Shown here: piece by piece, positions 8,818 through 17,065 of the stretch
Numbering within the stretch: position 1 is the stretch's first letter
Layout of the letters: every line of letters starts with the position of its first letter
Assembly: GCF_000262345.1 (NCBI RefSeq)
Contig: NZ_AJTQ01000248.1
Span: forward strand, 1 to 57,978
Source: Streptomyces xiaopingdaonensis
Lineage (GTDB): Bacteria > Actinomycetota > Actinomycetes > Streptomycetales > Streptomycetaceae
Reading direction: 5' to 3'
Length of the DNA: 57,978 nucleotides
Position numbers and translations under genes: made by a program
Notes under the pieces: generated by a model
Database searches by the model: none
Seen by the model: the letters and a program-made list of their open reading frames with translations, nothing else
What the model was told of the DNA's origin: nothing

Positions 8818-10491
8818 ATGTCCGAGACGACGACCACCAGCGGTCTCCGCTCCGCTCCGTCCGCAGCGGCCGGTCCGTCGCGCGCCGGCACACGACCGTC
8901 GGCCGGCCCCGTGCTCCCACCGTGGCAGGAGTTGGTGGACGCGGCTCTGCTCGGTGCCGTCCGACGCCGTCCACCGGGCGGCAGCGCCACCGCGCTCCTC
9001 GACGCGGCCGCCGCACAGACGGTACGTCGGCGCGCAGGCGCGCAACCGGCCACCGCACGCCCCGCGCCTGCGCCGGCGCCGGAGGACCCGCGCCCCGCGA
9101 TGCCCGAGGCCGCTGCCCGGCGGCTCGCCTGGCTCCTCGCCGGGCGCCACCGCCCCGGCGGCGGCACGGAGCGCCGGGCCGCAGACCCCGACCTGGCCGA
9201 ACTCCTCCCCCAGTGGTTGGCGGCAGCCGACGAGGCCGGGTACGCCGCCCCGGCCGAGCAGGTACCGACGCTCCTGGAGGCCGCGCGGGGGCGCACCGAC
9301 CTCCGCCGCCACGCCCTCTCGCTCGCGGGCCCGCGCGGTCGCTGGCTCGCCGGGCTCAACCCGGAGTGGCGGTTCGTGCTTCGCAGCACGCCACCGTCCA
9401 CCGTCCGCGCCACCGGCGCCGTCGCGGCCGGCCCGGCGCCGACGGACGCGGAGCAACTCCTCTGGAGCGAGGGCCTCTTCGCCGAACGGGTCGCGGTCCT
9501 CACGGAGATACGAGCACGCAACCCCCGGGCAGCTCTGGAGCTGCTGGCCGCCGAGTGGGGCGCCGAGCGCGCGGAGGACCGGTTGATCTTCCTCGACACT
9601 CTGCGCCACGGCCTCTCCACGGCCGACGAGGAGTTCCTCGAACAGGCCCTCACCGACAGGAGCAGGAACGTACGCGCCACCGCCGCCGAACTCCTCGCCA
9701 CGCTCCCCGAGTCGGCGTACGCCGCGCGGATGGCGAAGCGTGCCCGCACGCACGTCGGCCTCGACCGATGCGACGGTGCGGCGCGGATCACCGTCGAGGC
9801 GCCGCACGAGGTCGACGCGGCGATGAGGCGGGACGGCGTCGCCTCCGCGCCACCCCGGGGCCAGGGCCAACGCGCCTGGTGGCTTTCGCAGTTGGTCGAT
9901 TCGGCCCCGCTCGGCGGCTGGCGCGACCGGCTGGGCGGGCGCTCTCCCGCGGAGATCGTCGCGCTGCCCGTCGCGGACGGCTGGGAGCGCGAACTCCACG
10001 CCGCCTGGTGCCGTGCGGCCGTACGCCAGCAGGCTCCCGAGTGGGCGCGGGCGCTCATCGGCCCGCCGACGGCGCCTCCGACCCACGGACCTGGCGATCC
10101 GGCGAAGCTCCTCACCGTGCTCCCCGAGGAGGAACGTGCGGACTGGGCGGCGAGATTCATCGCCGTGCACGGTCTCTCGGAAGCGTTCCGCATACTCGGC
10201 GCCTGCCCGGTCCCCTGGTCGCCGAAGATCGGCACAGCCGTCGTCGACGCACTGGAAATCGCCCGCGAGCAGGGCAGTTACCCGTGGAGCTTCAGCGGGG
10301 TCCTGGGGCTCGCAGAACGCTGCCTGCGCCCTTCGGCGGCCGAGCGCCTCACCCCGCTCACGGCCGTTCCCGACGAGTCGGAGGACAGCGCGCCGGGCGC
10401 AGGCGCGTACTGGGCCGAGGCGTTCCAGCGCCTTGTGACGACCCTCCGCGTACGCGCCGAGATGTACGCAGAGCTGGAGGTGGAACAGTGA
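8818..10491 (+). CDS. DUF5691 family protein
   Basis: This 557-aa protein of unknown function is recognised as the DUF5691 family that sits next to SWIM/MoxR/VWA genes. The N-terminal 70 residues are low-complexity (Ser/Thr/Ala/Pro), followed by PWQELVDAALLGAVRR. The middle looks like a helical-repeat (HEAT-like) scaffold, with AELLPQWLAAADEAGY, WLAGLNPEWRFVL and RNVRATAAELLATLPES. The ATG at 8818 has GGAGGA a few bases upstream. It lies 131 bases after the SWIM gene and is probably co-transcribed. Its final codon overlaps a GTG (GTGA), but the frame that follows does not look like a real gene. Confidence 0.85.
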   Translation: MSETTTTSGLRSAPSAAAGPSRAGTRPSAGPVLPPWQELVDAALLGAVRRRPPGGSATALLDAAAAQTVRRRAGAQPATARPAPAPAPEDPRPAMPEAAARRLAWLLAGRHRPGGGTERRAADPDLAELLPQWLAAADEAGYAAPAEQVPTLLEAARGRTDLRRHALSLAGPRGRWLAGLNPEWRFVLRSTPPSTVRATGAVAAGPAPTDAEQLLWSEGLFAERVAVLTEIRARNPRAALELLAAEWGAERAEDRLIFLDTLRHGLSTADEEFLEQALTDRSRNVRATAAELLATLPESAYAARMAKRARTHVGLDRCDGAARITVEAPHEVDAAMRRDGVASAPPRGQGQRAWWLSQLVDSAPLGGWRDRLGGRSPAEIVALPVADGWERELHAAWCRAAVRQQAPEWARALIGPPTAPPTHGPGDPAKLLTVLPEEERADWAARFIAVHGLSEAFRILGACPVPWSPKIGTAVVDALEIAREQGSYPWSFSGVLGLAERCLRPSAAERLTPLTAVPDESEDSAPGAGAYWAEAFQRLVTTLRVRAEMYAELEVEQ

Positions 10492-10676
10492 CGGGCGCAC
10501 CGCGGCGCGGCAGCCCGCCCTGCCGGTGCGCACGCGCCGCGGAGGCGGCGTGCACCTGTGCACACCGGGTCGTCGTCGGGCGGGCTCCACGCCGGACGAC
10601 TCGTCCGGGCACGCCCCGCTCGTCCGCTCGGCGCATCAACCCCGCAGGCTGCCGGGCGAGTTCGCCCCCTGAACCG

Positions 10677-11006
10677 CTAGCGGCAGAGTTCGAGCCCCCG
10701 CTCGACGGCGTCGCGGATGTCGACCTGTCTGACGCTGTCCGCGGACCTGCGCAACGGGTCGATCCGCGGGTACTCGACCTCGGCCGACGGGTTCACCGCG
10801 TACTCCGTCCGATCGGCCGTGAAGGTCACCTTCCCGCCCTCGTGGCAGCGGAGCGTTCCACTGGTGACGGTGAACGGCCACGGATGGAGATCGGACTCCG
10901 TCACGTCCATCCTGGCCTCGTCCGCGCTCGCAAAGGTAGCGGTGCCCCCAAAGGCCCCGATCAGCACCAGCCCCACCAGTGCGACGGGAACCAGCATGCG
11001 CCGCAA
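10677..11006 (-). CDS. Secreted DUF2511-like protein
   Basis: This small exported protein (109 aa from TTG) has a signal peptide RRMLVPVALVGLVLIGAFGG followed by an ATFASA cleavage region. The mature part, FTVTSGTLRCHEGG, KVTFTADRTEYAVN and VDIRDAVERGLELC, resembles the DUF2511 (YebY-like) family, with two cysteines that could form a disulfide. The TTG at 11006 is preferred because GGAGG sits five bases upstream; the ATG at 10997 would be 14 bases away. It is convergent with the DUF5691 gene. Function is unknown. Confidence 0.75.
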   Translation of the reverse strand: MRRMLVPVALVGLVLIGAFGGTATFASADEARMDVTESDLHPWPFTVTSGTLRCHEGGKVTFTADRTEYAVNPSAEVEYPRIDPLRRSADSVRQVDIRDAVERGLELCR

Positions 11007-11783
11007 AGCGCCCTCCTCACGTGCTCCCCACAGAACCCCCACAGTACCGTCCTCACCTGCACGTCTTCCCACCCGCATACGTTCCTGCGAAGGGGATTGC
11101 ACTCCGGGGGTTGACGGCGGAAGGATCGGCGCCTCTCACCGCGGTAACGGCAGGGGCCGCCTGCGCGGCGCACGCGTTGAGACCGGCCCTCCGGGATCAA
11201 GACCCAAAAGGCCCTGGTGCACGACGGGTACGACGGAGCCGGTTCCGCTTGCAGACTTCGAAACGGTCCGTCATGGGACCTGGCGTACGGGAGTGCCTCA
11301 CGGAGGCGCCCACCCGGTCACGTACGTCTCGCTGCGCCCTGTCCCGCCGAGGGACGGGCGCCGGTGGAAGCAGCGCAGTCCGGTACAGCCGACCGCGGAG
11401 CCGTACGGGCGCCCTGCCCGCCTGTCGCGCACCGTATCGAGGGCACAGACGTGACGGCGCTGCACGAGTTCGCGGCCGGGACACCGACGGCTCGTCACTA
11501 TCCCTCGGAACGACGGAACTTGCCAGGCTCCGTCTGGGGGCTCCCCTCGACGGAGCAGTCGGAACCATCGGTGTGCTGGGCCCTCCCGGACCCGGTCGTC
11601 GCGGGGGAACGTCTCCTCGGCGGTGTTCGCCACGGTCGTGTTCTGCTCGCGAAGCAGTGGTGTCCGGGCCCGCCGACGGGTCACCGTCTCGCGTTCCGAC
11701 GGACGAGGGGCGGGAGCCGCCGTCCTTCGTCGTCGTCACTCTTGCGTGCCGCGCCTGTACCGTCGTCGCGCGCGCGGCCTTCG
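11007..11783. other. Region without a confident gene
   Basis: Open frames on both strands here encode arginine-, proline- and serine-rich peptides with no recognisable domain and irregular third-position GC, so I call no gene. A GTG at 11452 starts a stretch with moderately good codon bias for about 25 codons before the bias decays. It could be a relic, but I cannot name it. The left end carries the promoter region of the DUF2511-like gene. Confidence 0.35.
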
Positions 11784-12152
11784 TCAGGGGCGGCCGGTGT
11801 CGATGACGCAGAAGCGGTTTCCCTCGGTATCGGCGAGTACGACGAAGTCGGGGTCTTCCGGGTACCGGTCCCAGTCAACGTGCCGGGCGCCCAGGGACAG
11901 CAGCCGCTCGACCTCGGCTGCCTGGTCGGCCGCGTCTCCGGCGTACAGGTCCAGGTGGATGCGCGGGTGCTCTTCGAGCGGTGTCTCACTGAGGCCGAGC
12001 GCCAACTGCGTCCCGGTCCCTTCCGCCGGGACGAGCACCACCCAATCGTCTTCCGCCTCTTCCCGCGGGACGTATCCCAGTGCCTCCCTCCAGAAGGTTG
12101 CCGCTCGCGACACGTCCGAGACACCCAGCACTACCGAGCCGACTCTGAGCAT
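11784..12152 (-). CDS. VOC (glyoxalase/bleomycin-resistance fold) protein
   Basis: This 122-aa single-domain protein is of the vicinal oxygen chelate superfamily. MLRVGSVVLGVSDVSRAATFW is the first beta-alpha-beta module with the FWREALGY signature, and the second half has IHLDLYAGD, RYPEDPDFVVLADTEGN and FCVID. Members act as isomerases, dioxygenases or binding proteins, and substrate cannot be read from the sequence. The ATG at 12152 gives the conserved N-terminus directly; the longer frame upstream is a shadow. It lies 193 bases downstream of the B12-binding subunit gene on the same strand, and a functional link is not evident. Confidence 0.85.
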   Translation of the reverse strand: MLRVGSVVLGVSDVSRAATFWREALGYVPREEAEDDWVVLVPAEGTGTQLALGLSETPLEEHPRIHLDLYAGDAADQAAEVERLLSLGARHVDWDRYPEDPDFVVLADTEGNRFCVIDTGRP

Positions 12153-12345
12153 GCGCCGATTCTGGCGGACGGAGGCGGGCCGACGACACCCCAACGCCTC
12201 GGCCGACGCCGGCTGTTGCGGCACATGCCGAGCCGGCCGGAAGCTCGGCCTCCTACCGCCCCAGCGCCCCAGCAACCCGACGTCCGAGCACCCCGGAGCC
12301 CCCGTGCCCCGCCCGGACGCCGTGCCCGATACCGGCCCCGCGTGC

Positions 12346-12756
12346 TCAGGCGGCGACGGGGCCCACGTGCGTCCTGATCCACTCCACGACCTCGTTGGTC
12401 GTGGCCCCGGGCGTGAAGATCTCCGCAACGCCCTGGCTCTTGAGCGGGGCGATGTCCCCTTCCGGGATGATCCCCCCGCCGAACACCTTGATGTCGGCCG
12501 CGTCCCGCTCCTCGAGGAGTTCGATCACACGCGCGAAGAGGGTGTTGTGCGCTCCCGAGAGCACCGAGAGACCGACGGCGTCGGCGTCCTCCTGGATCGC
12601 CGTGTCGACGATCTGCTCCGGTGTCTGGTGCAGCCCGGTGTAGATGACCTCCATGCCGGCATCGCGCAACGCCCGCGCGATGACCTTGGCGCCGCGGTCA
12701 TGACCGTCGAGCCCGGGCTTGGCGACGACCACGCGGATCGGTCCGGACACACCCAT
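12346..12756 (-). CDS. icmB: Coenzyme B12-binding acyl-CoA mutase small subunit (IcmB-like)
   Basis: This 136-aa stand-alone cobalamin-binding domain has the DxHxxG motif in [10 protein letters not shown] (His19 is the lower axial cobalt ligand), the downstream SxL signature ([10 protein letters not shown]) and the GGG segment [11 protein letters not shown]. Length and sequence match the small subunit of isobutyryl-CoA mutase in Streptomyces, which interconverts isobutyryl- and n-butyryl-CoA and feeds polyketide precursor supply. The large subunit (IcmA) is not next to it, as is usual for this gene. A methylmalonyl-CoA-type mutase partner is the alternative. Confidence 0.88.
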   Translation of the reverse strand: MGVSGPIRVVVAKPGLDGHDRGAKVIARALRDAGMEVIYTGLHQTPEQIVDTAIQEDADAVGLSVLSGAHNTLFARVIELLEERDAADIKVFGGGIIPEGDIAPLKSQGVAEIFTPGATTNEVVEWIRTHVGPVAA

Positions 12757-13961
12757 CTCTGCCTCCCTATTGCGACACGCGCCGACGGCGGCCCGGCGGT
12801 CCCGGCACCGATCGGTCGGACCTCCCGGCCGCGTCCGATGCTGCTTCCGCTGCTGTCTCCGCCCGGCCCTGACGCCGTGCGCCCGGCCGGTTCCGGCGGT
12901 GAACGAACGTTATCCACAGCATCCCCCAGGGAACCGGCTCCCGCGCGCAACCGAGGGGGAAATCACATGAGCGACCCAGGCAGCGCGACTGCGCGCGGGC
13001 ACCTCCCTCCGTCCGCCGCGGCGGACCCGTCACTCGCACGCCCCCTGGCGACACCGGCGATGTTTTGCCGCGGCCCTTGCGGTTCCACGCAGCCTCCCGC
13101 ACCAACTCCCGGCGCCTCCCGAGTCGTCGACGCACATGCGCACCGAGGAAACCATCGGCTCACGAGGGCTGCGGATTCGGGCAACACCGTGCGTGAAGCA
13201 CTCACCTCGCCCGGCACCTGCTGCTCAACCCGAGCGACCTCCGAGACACGCAGCCCCGGTAACGGCCGTCCACCGCACCCTGCCACCGCAGTGAACCTCC
13301 CGCCGCCGGGCGGCGGACCGCACACTCCGCCGCCGTTCCTCCCCGAACCCGCCGACGGCGACCGCCCGTTCGCGGCCCTCACCGGTTCCGCGGCGCCGAT
13401 TTGCCGACGCACGCACCGTCGCAGCTCGTCTCCCCGTACAGGCGGAGGGACGAGGCGGCGCAGCCGCCCAGTACCCCGTGCATGCCCGGACGAGGGCACA
13501 CGCGTACGCACCCTCGTCACGCGCCACGCCGCGCCCCGCACCGACGCGGCCGCCGCCACCCGCACTTCGCCCCGCGAACACGACCGAACCGACACGACCG
13601 GCCGGAGGCGAATACCCGACACAATGAGCCAGTTTCCGGAGCGACTTCGACAAGGCGACACCTCCGACGGAGACGGCACGCCTCCGGGAGTCGAGCGAAG
13701 CACGCGCTCGTAGATCCGGATTTCTCTCCCTTCCGACGGTCGACGCCGTACTCCGGAGCATCCGACCGGAGTTGGGAGCAGATAGCGCTACGAGGCGCCC
13801 TCCCGGAGCGGCCCTCGCGCGGCGCGCTCCGGAGCGCGAGCCGGAGGAATCCGCGACCGCTCAGCGACGGACTTTCGGGCGGAACAGGCATTTCGTAAGG
13901 GCGACCTCCACGGAAAGGCGAGCGAATGCCCGTTTCCTGACCGGCTGAAACAGCCCGAAGA
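12757..13961. other. 1.2-kb region without a confident gene
   Basis: Long open frames here on both strands are only low-complexity Pro/Arg/Ser/Thr sequence. The best candidate is an ATG at 12967 with GAGGGGG upstream, opening a 248-codon frame to 13713, but the product shows no domain, fold-like hydrophobic pattern or stable codon bias. A single TTATCCACA, identical to a DnaA-box consensus, lies at 12910-12918 with no further boxes near it. The right end becomes less GC-rich toward the M23 promoter. Confidence 0.35.
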
Positions 13962-13991
13962 TTGTCGGCGTCGCATACCGCCGGGTACAGT
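13962..13991 (+). promoter_or_regulatory. Housekeeping-type promoter of the M23 peptidase gene
   Basis: TTGTCG at 13962-13967 and TACAGT at 13986-13991 are separated by 18 bases, a good vegetative-sigma promoter. It predicts a start near 13998 and a leader of about 30 bases before the GTG at 14028. Confidence 0.6.
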
Positions 13992-14027
13992 CACGGCACC
14001 TGCTCCGCCCCTGCTGTCGAGGCGAAA

Positions 14028-15791
14028 GTGAAGTTGGTGAACGACCGTCACCCGCCGGATCATCCGCACGTTCCGGCAGATCCCGCTTCCGACTTCGCTC
14101 ATGCCTCTTACGGCACGCCGTACGGAGTCGCCCCGCACGATCCGTACGCCTATGCCTCGTACGGCCACGCCGAGCAGGCCGGCTACGACGCATACAGCCG
14201 TCCCTACGAGCCGTACGCCCAGCAGTACGACCCGTACCAGCAGCCGACCTACGAGCAGCAGAGCTACGCCTACGGCCACGGTTCCCAACTCCCGCCCCAC
14301 GAAACCGACTTCGCCTACGGAGTGCCCGCGGGCAACGGCTTCGGCCACGAGTACGACTCGATGCAGTGGGGCCCGGAGACCGGGACCTTCTCGACGACCG
14401 GTTGGGACACCGGCACCTGGGACACCGGCACCTGGGGCTACGGCGAGGCCACGGACGGCCACGGCACCGCCTACACCACCGGCGCCTTCGACACCGCCGG
14501 CTACCCCGCGCACCCGTCCGCATCGGACCACGCCCACGACACCGGCGCCTACGGAACCACCGCGGGCTACGGCCACTTCGACTCCTGGAACCCCGGCGAC
14601 ACCGGCACCGAATGGCAGACGGGCGGCTGGGCGACGCAGGCGCACGAGACCGGACACGGCACCTTCGGCCAAGGCGTCGACCCGCTCACCGACACCGGAA
14701 GCGAGTGGGGACAAGCCACCGAAACCTGGTCGACCGCGGCGTGGGACACCGGGAGTTGGTCCACGGCGAGTTGGGACACCACCTCCGAGTGGGAGACCGG
14801 CACCGAGTGGCCGACCCAGCACTGGGCGCCCCAGCAGCAGGCCGCCCCGCACCCCTCCGAGGGTCGCGCCGGCGAGCAGGCCGACACCGCCCGGCAGTTC
14901 GCCGACGCACCCACCGACACCGCACACCTGACGACCTCGGACGTCGCCACCCACTCCCCCGAGGAACACACGGACGACGCGCACGATCCGTACGCCGCCT
15001 CTGCGCACACCGGTGGCGCCCCGCCCGACGACGAGCACCCCCCGGCCGTCCCGCAAGGCCGCGGGCGCCGCCGCTCACCGAAGCCCCGGCGTTCGGCGCT
15101 GCTCACCGTCGCGGTGCCGTCCGTCGCCGTGGTGGGCGTCGCCGGTGCGGCAGCCGCGACCGTCATGGGCGGCGACGACCCCGAGCCGACGACCCAGGCC
15201 GCCCCCGACCCGGCCAACGCGCAGCCCCCTTCGGCGAACAAGAAGCTCGACACCCAGCTCGCGGACGTCTCGGCCGACGCCGACGACTTCGCAGGGCGCG
15301 CCAGCCGCACCCAGGAGCGGATCGACCTGAAGGAGCGGCAGGAGGCCGAGCGGAAGCGGAAGGAGCGCGAGGCCGCACGCAAGGAGGCGATGCGGCCGAA
15401 GTTCTTCATCCCCGTCGAGGACAAGACGCTGAGCGCGTACTACGGGCAGGCCGGCGTCAACTGGATGTCGGTGCACACCGGAATCGACTTCCCCGTCAGC
15501 TACGGAACGCCGGTGATGGCGGCGACCGACGGCACGGTGACCACCAAGTACGACCTCTCCTACGGCAACATGGCGATCGTCACGGCCGAAGACGGCACCG
15601 AGACCTGGTACTGCCATCTGAGCAGCACCAAGATCCGCTCCGGCGAGGTCAAGGCGGGCGACACGATCGCCTACAGCGGCAGCTCGGGCAACTCCACGGG
15701 CCCGCACCTCCACTTCGAGACACGTCCCGGCGGCGGCTCGGCCGTCGATCCGCTGGGCTGGCTGCAGTCGAAGGGCCTCAACATCAGCTGA
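14028..15791 (+). CDS. Membrane-anchored M23 family metallopeptidase with aromatic-rich N-terminus
   Basis: This 587-aa predicted type II membrane protein has three parts. Residues 1 to about 270 are low-complexity and rich in Tyr, Trp, Gly, Thr, Gln and Asp, with YEPYAQQYDPYQQPTY-like stretches and repeated WDTG/TW units. A membrane segment at about 355-380 (LLTVAVPSVAVVGVAGAAAA) is followed by a charged coiled-coil. The C-terminal M23 (LytM) domain has HTGIDF (zinc ligands H and D, about residue 482) and HLHFE (about 560). It probably cleaves peptidoglycan cross-bridges outside the membrane or recruits other hydrolases. The GTG at 14028 is chosen for the GAGG five bases upstream. No c-di-AMP riboswitch was found in front of it. 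Confidence 0.88.
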   Translation: MKLVNDRHPPDHPHVPADPASDFAHASYGTPYGVAPHDPYAYASYGHAEQAGYDAYSRPYEPYAQQYDPYQQPTYEQQSYAYGHGSQLPPHETDFAYGVPAGNGFGHEYDSMQWGPETGTFSTTGWDTGTWDTGTWGYGEATDGHGTAYTTGAFDTAGYPAHPSASDHAHDTGAYGTTAGYGHFDSWNPGDTGTEWQTGGWATQAHETGHGTFGQGVDPLTDTGSEWGQATETWSTAAWDTGSWSTASWDTTSEWETGTEWPTQHWAPQQQAAPHPSEGRAGEQADTARQFADAPTDTAHLTTSDVATHSPEEHTDDAHDPYAASAHTGGAPPDDEHPPAVPQGRGRRRSPKPRRSALLTVAVPSVAVVGVAGAAAATVMGGDDPEPTTQAAPDPANAQPPSANKKLDTQLADVSADADDFAGRASRTQERIDLKERQEAERKRKEREAARKEAMRPKFFIPVEDKTLSAYYGQAGVNWMSVHTGIDFPVSYGTPVMAATDGTVTTKYDLSYGNMAIVTAEDGTETWYCHLSSTKIRSGEVKAGDTIAYSGSSGNSTGPHLHFETRPGGGSAVDPLGWLQSKGLNIS

Positions 15792-15799
15792 CCAGGCGC

Positions 15800-15986
15800 T
15801 CAGCCCGCAACCGCGCTCCCCCGGAACGTCCGCCGATACGCACTCGGCGAGCCCCGCAGCGCGGAGCGGAAGCGGCCGCGCAGCGAGGCGGCCGTCCAGG
15901 AGCCGCACTCCTCCGCGATCCGTTCGACGGGCAGGTCGCTCTCCTCCAGCAACCGACGTGCCCGCTCGACGCGTTCACGCGTCAAC
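15800..15986 (-). pseudogene. 3' remnant of an AraC/GlxA-type regulator gene
   Basis: Only the last 60 or so codons of an AraC-family DNA-binding domain remain: TPLRWLTRERVERARRLLEE, then LPVERIAEECGSWTAASLRGRF and SPSAYRRTF, the second helix-turn-helix and family signature. The effector domain and first helix are gone. Upstream (around 15985-16005) the sequence passes directly into an MFS-transporter fragment on the other strand, so a deletion removed the 5' parts of both genes. Confidence 0.8.
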
Positions 15987-15989
15987 CAC

Positions 15990-17022
15990 CGCAGCGGCGT
16001 CGCGGCGGCCGCCCTCCTCACACTCGCCGCGGGCGGCGCCCTGACCACGACGCTCACCGCTCCCCGGCAGTTCGTCCTCTACTGGGTGCTGCTCATCGGG
16101 ACCGGCTCGGGGGCGCTCGCACTCGCCTTCGCCGCGACGCTGACGGAGCGGCGGTTCGGTCGCCAGGCGCGGGCTCGTCAGCGGCGTCCTCAGTGCGGCG
16201 AGCGCCTTCGGGCAGATGGCGTTGGTCCTCGCCGCGCTCGCCGAGGCGCACGGCTGGCGCCCCGCCTCCGTCACGCTCGCGCTCGCCGCGACGCCGCCGG
16301 CGCTGCTGCTCCTCCGCAGCCACCCCGCCGAGCTGGGCGAACGCCCCTACGGCGCACGGGCGTTCGTCCCGCGCCCGCCGCCCGCTCCCGACGCCGCCCG
16401 GAACACCGTGCGCGCCCTGCCCACGGCCGTCCGCAGCCGCGGCTTCCGGCTGCCCGCCGCGGCCTTCGCCGTCTGCGGCGCCTCCACCAACGGCGTGCCG
16501 TGGACGCACTCACGCCGGCCGCGCACGACCACGGCATGCCGGCGGCCTCCGCCTCCGCGCTCCTCGCCGTCGTCGGCCTCTGCAACGCCGTCGGCTCGGC
16601 CGCCTCCGGCTGGCTCACCGACCGGGTCGGCCCGCGCCGACTCCTCGCCGTCTGCTTCGCGCTCCGCGGACTCCCGCTGCTGGCGCTGCCGTTCCTTCTC
16701 GGGCCGGCGGTGCTCCCGCCGCTCGCCGCCTTCGCCGTCCTCTTCGGACTGCTCGGCACGGCGACGGCGCCGCCCTGTGCCGCGCCCACTTCGGCACGCA
16801 CACGCCCGTCGTCCTCGCCTGGGCCGGCGCCGTGCACCGGCTCGGCGCCGCCGTCACCGGACACTCGGCGGCCTCGCACGCGACGTCTTCGGCTCCTACG
16901 ACCCGTTCCGGACCGCCGTCCTCGCGCTCTACGCCCTGCTCGACGGAGGCACGCCGGCGGACACGGTGCCGGGGACGCACTCCGCGAGCGAGCAACGCGC
17001 CGGAGCCGGACGCGCCCCGTGA
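15990..17022 (+). pseudogene. Truncated, multiply frameshifted MFS transporter
   Basis: MFS-like sequence is spread over all three plus-strand frames. It starts at about 15990 with AAAALLTLAAGGALTTTL and TGSGALALAFAATLTERRF. It shifts near 16165 to LVSGVLSAASAFGQMAL and HPAELGERPYGA, then near 16497 to VDALTPAAHDHGMPAASASA and VGSAASGWLTDRVGPRRLL. It shifts again near 16775 to ALCRAHFGTHTPVVLAWAGA, and near 16865 to GGLARDVFGSYDPF. The N-terminal part (about two membrane helices) is missing. With a missing start and at least four frameshifts it cannot make a transporter. The neighbouring AraC remnant is probably its former regulator. Confidence 0.85.
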
Positions 17023-17065
17023 ACGCGCCCTCCGCTTCGGGGTGTTCGGCGCCGGCTACGCCGGG

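Noticed and set aside
10488..11114. GTG overlapping the DUF5691 stop (GTGA) that opens a long plus-strand frame
   Set aside because: The product is Arg/Cys/Pro-rich without a domain, and the frame runs antisense through the better supported secreted DUF2511-like gene.
12910..12918. DnaA-box-like TTATCCACA
   Set aside because: It is a single occurrence with no cluster of boxes, dnaA/dnaN genes or AT-rich unwinding element, so not an origin.
12967..13713. 248-codon plus-strand ORF with a fair ribosome-binding site
   Set aside because: It has low-complexity Pro/Thr/Arg composition, weak codon bias and no recognisable motif; kept only as a note in the region entry.
13961..13991. PafBC-type box at TTGTCGGCG upstream of the M23 gene
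   Set aside because: No TAnnnT lies eight bases after it. The spacing to TACAGT fits an ordinary vegetative promoter instead.
13968..14027. c-di-AMP riboswitch in front of the M23 peptidase
   Set aside because: None of the conserved ydaO blocks (GGGTGAATCGG, CCGACAGCTAACC) is present; an ordinary promoter explains the region.
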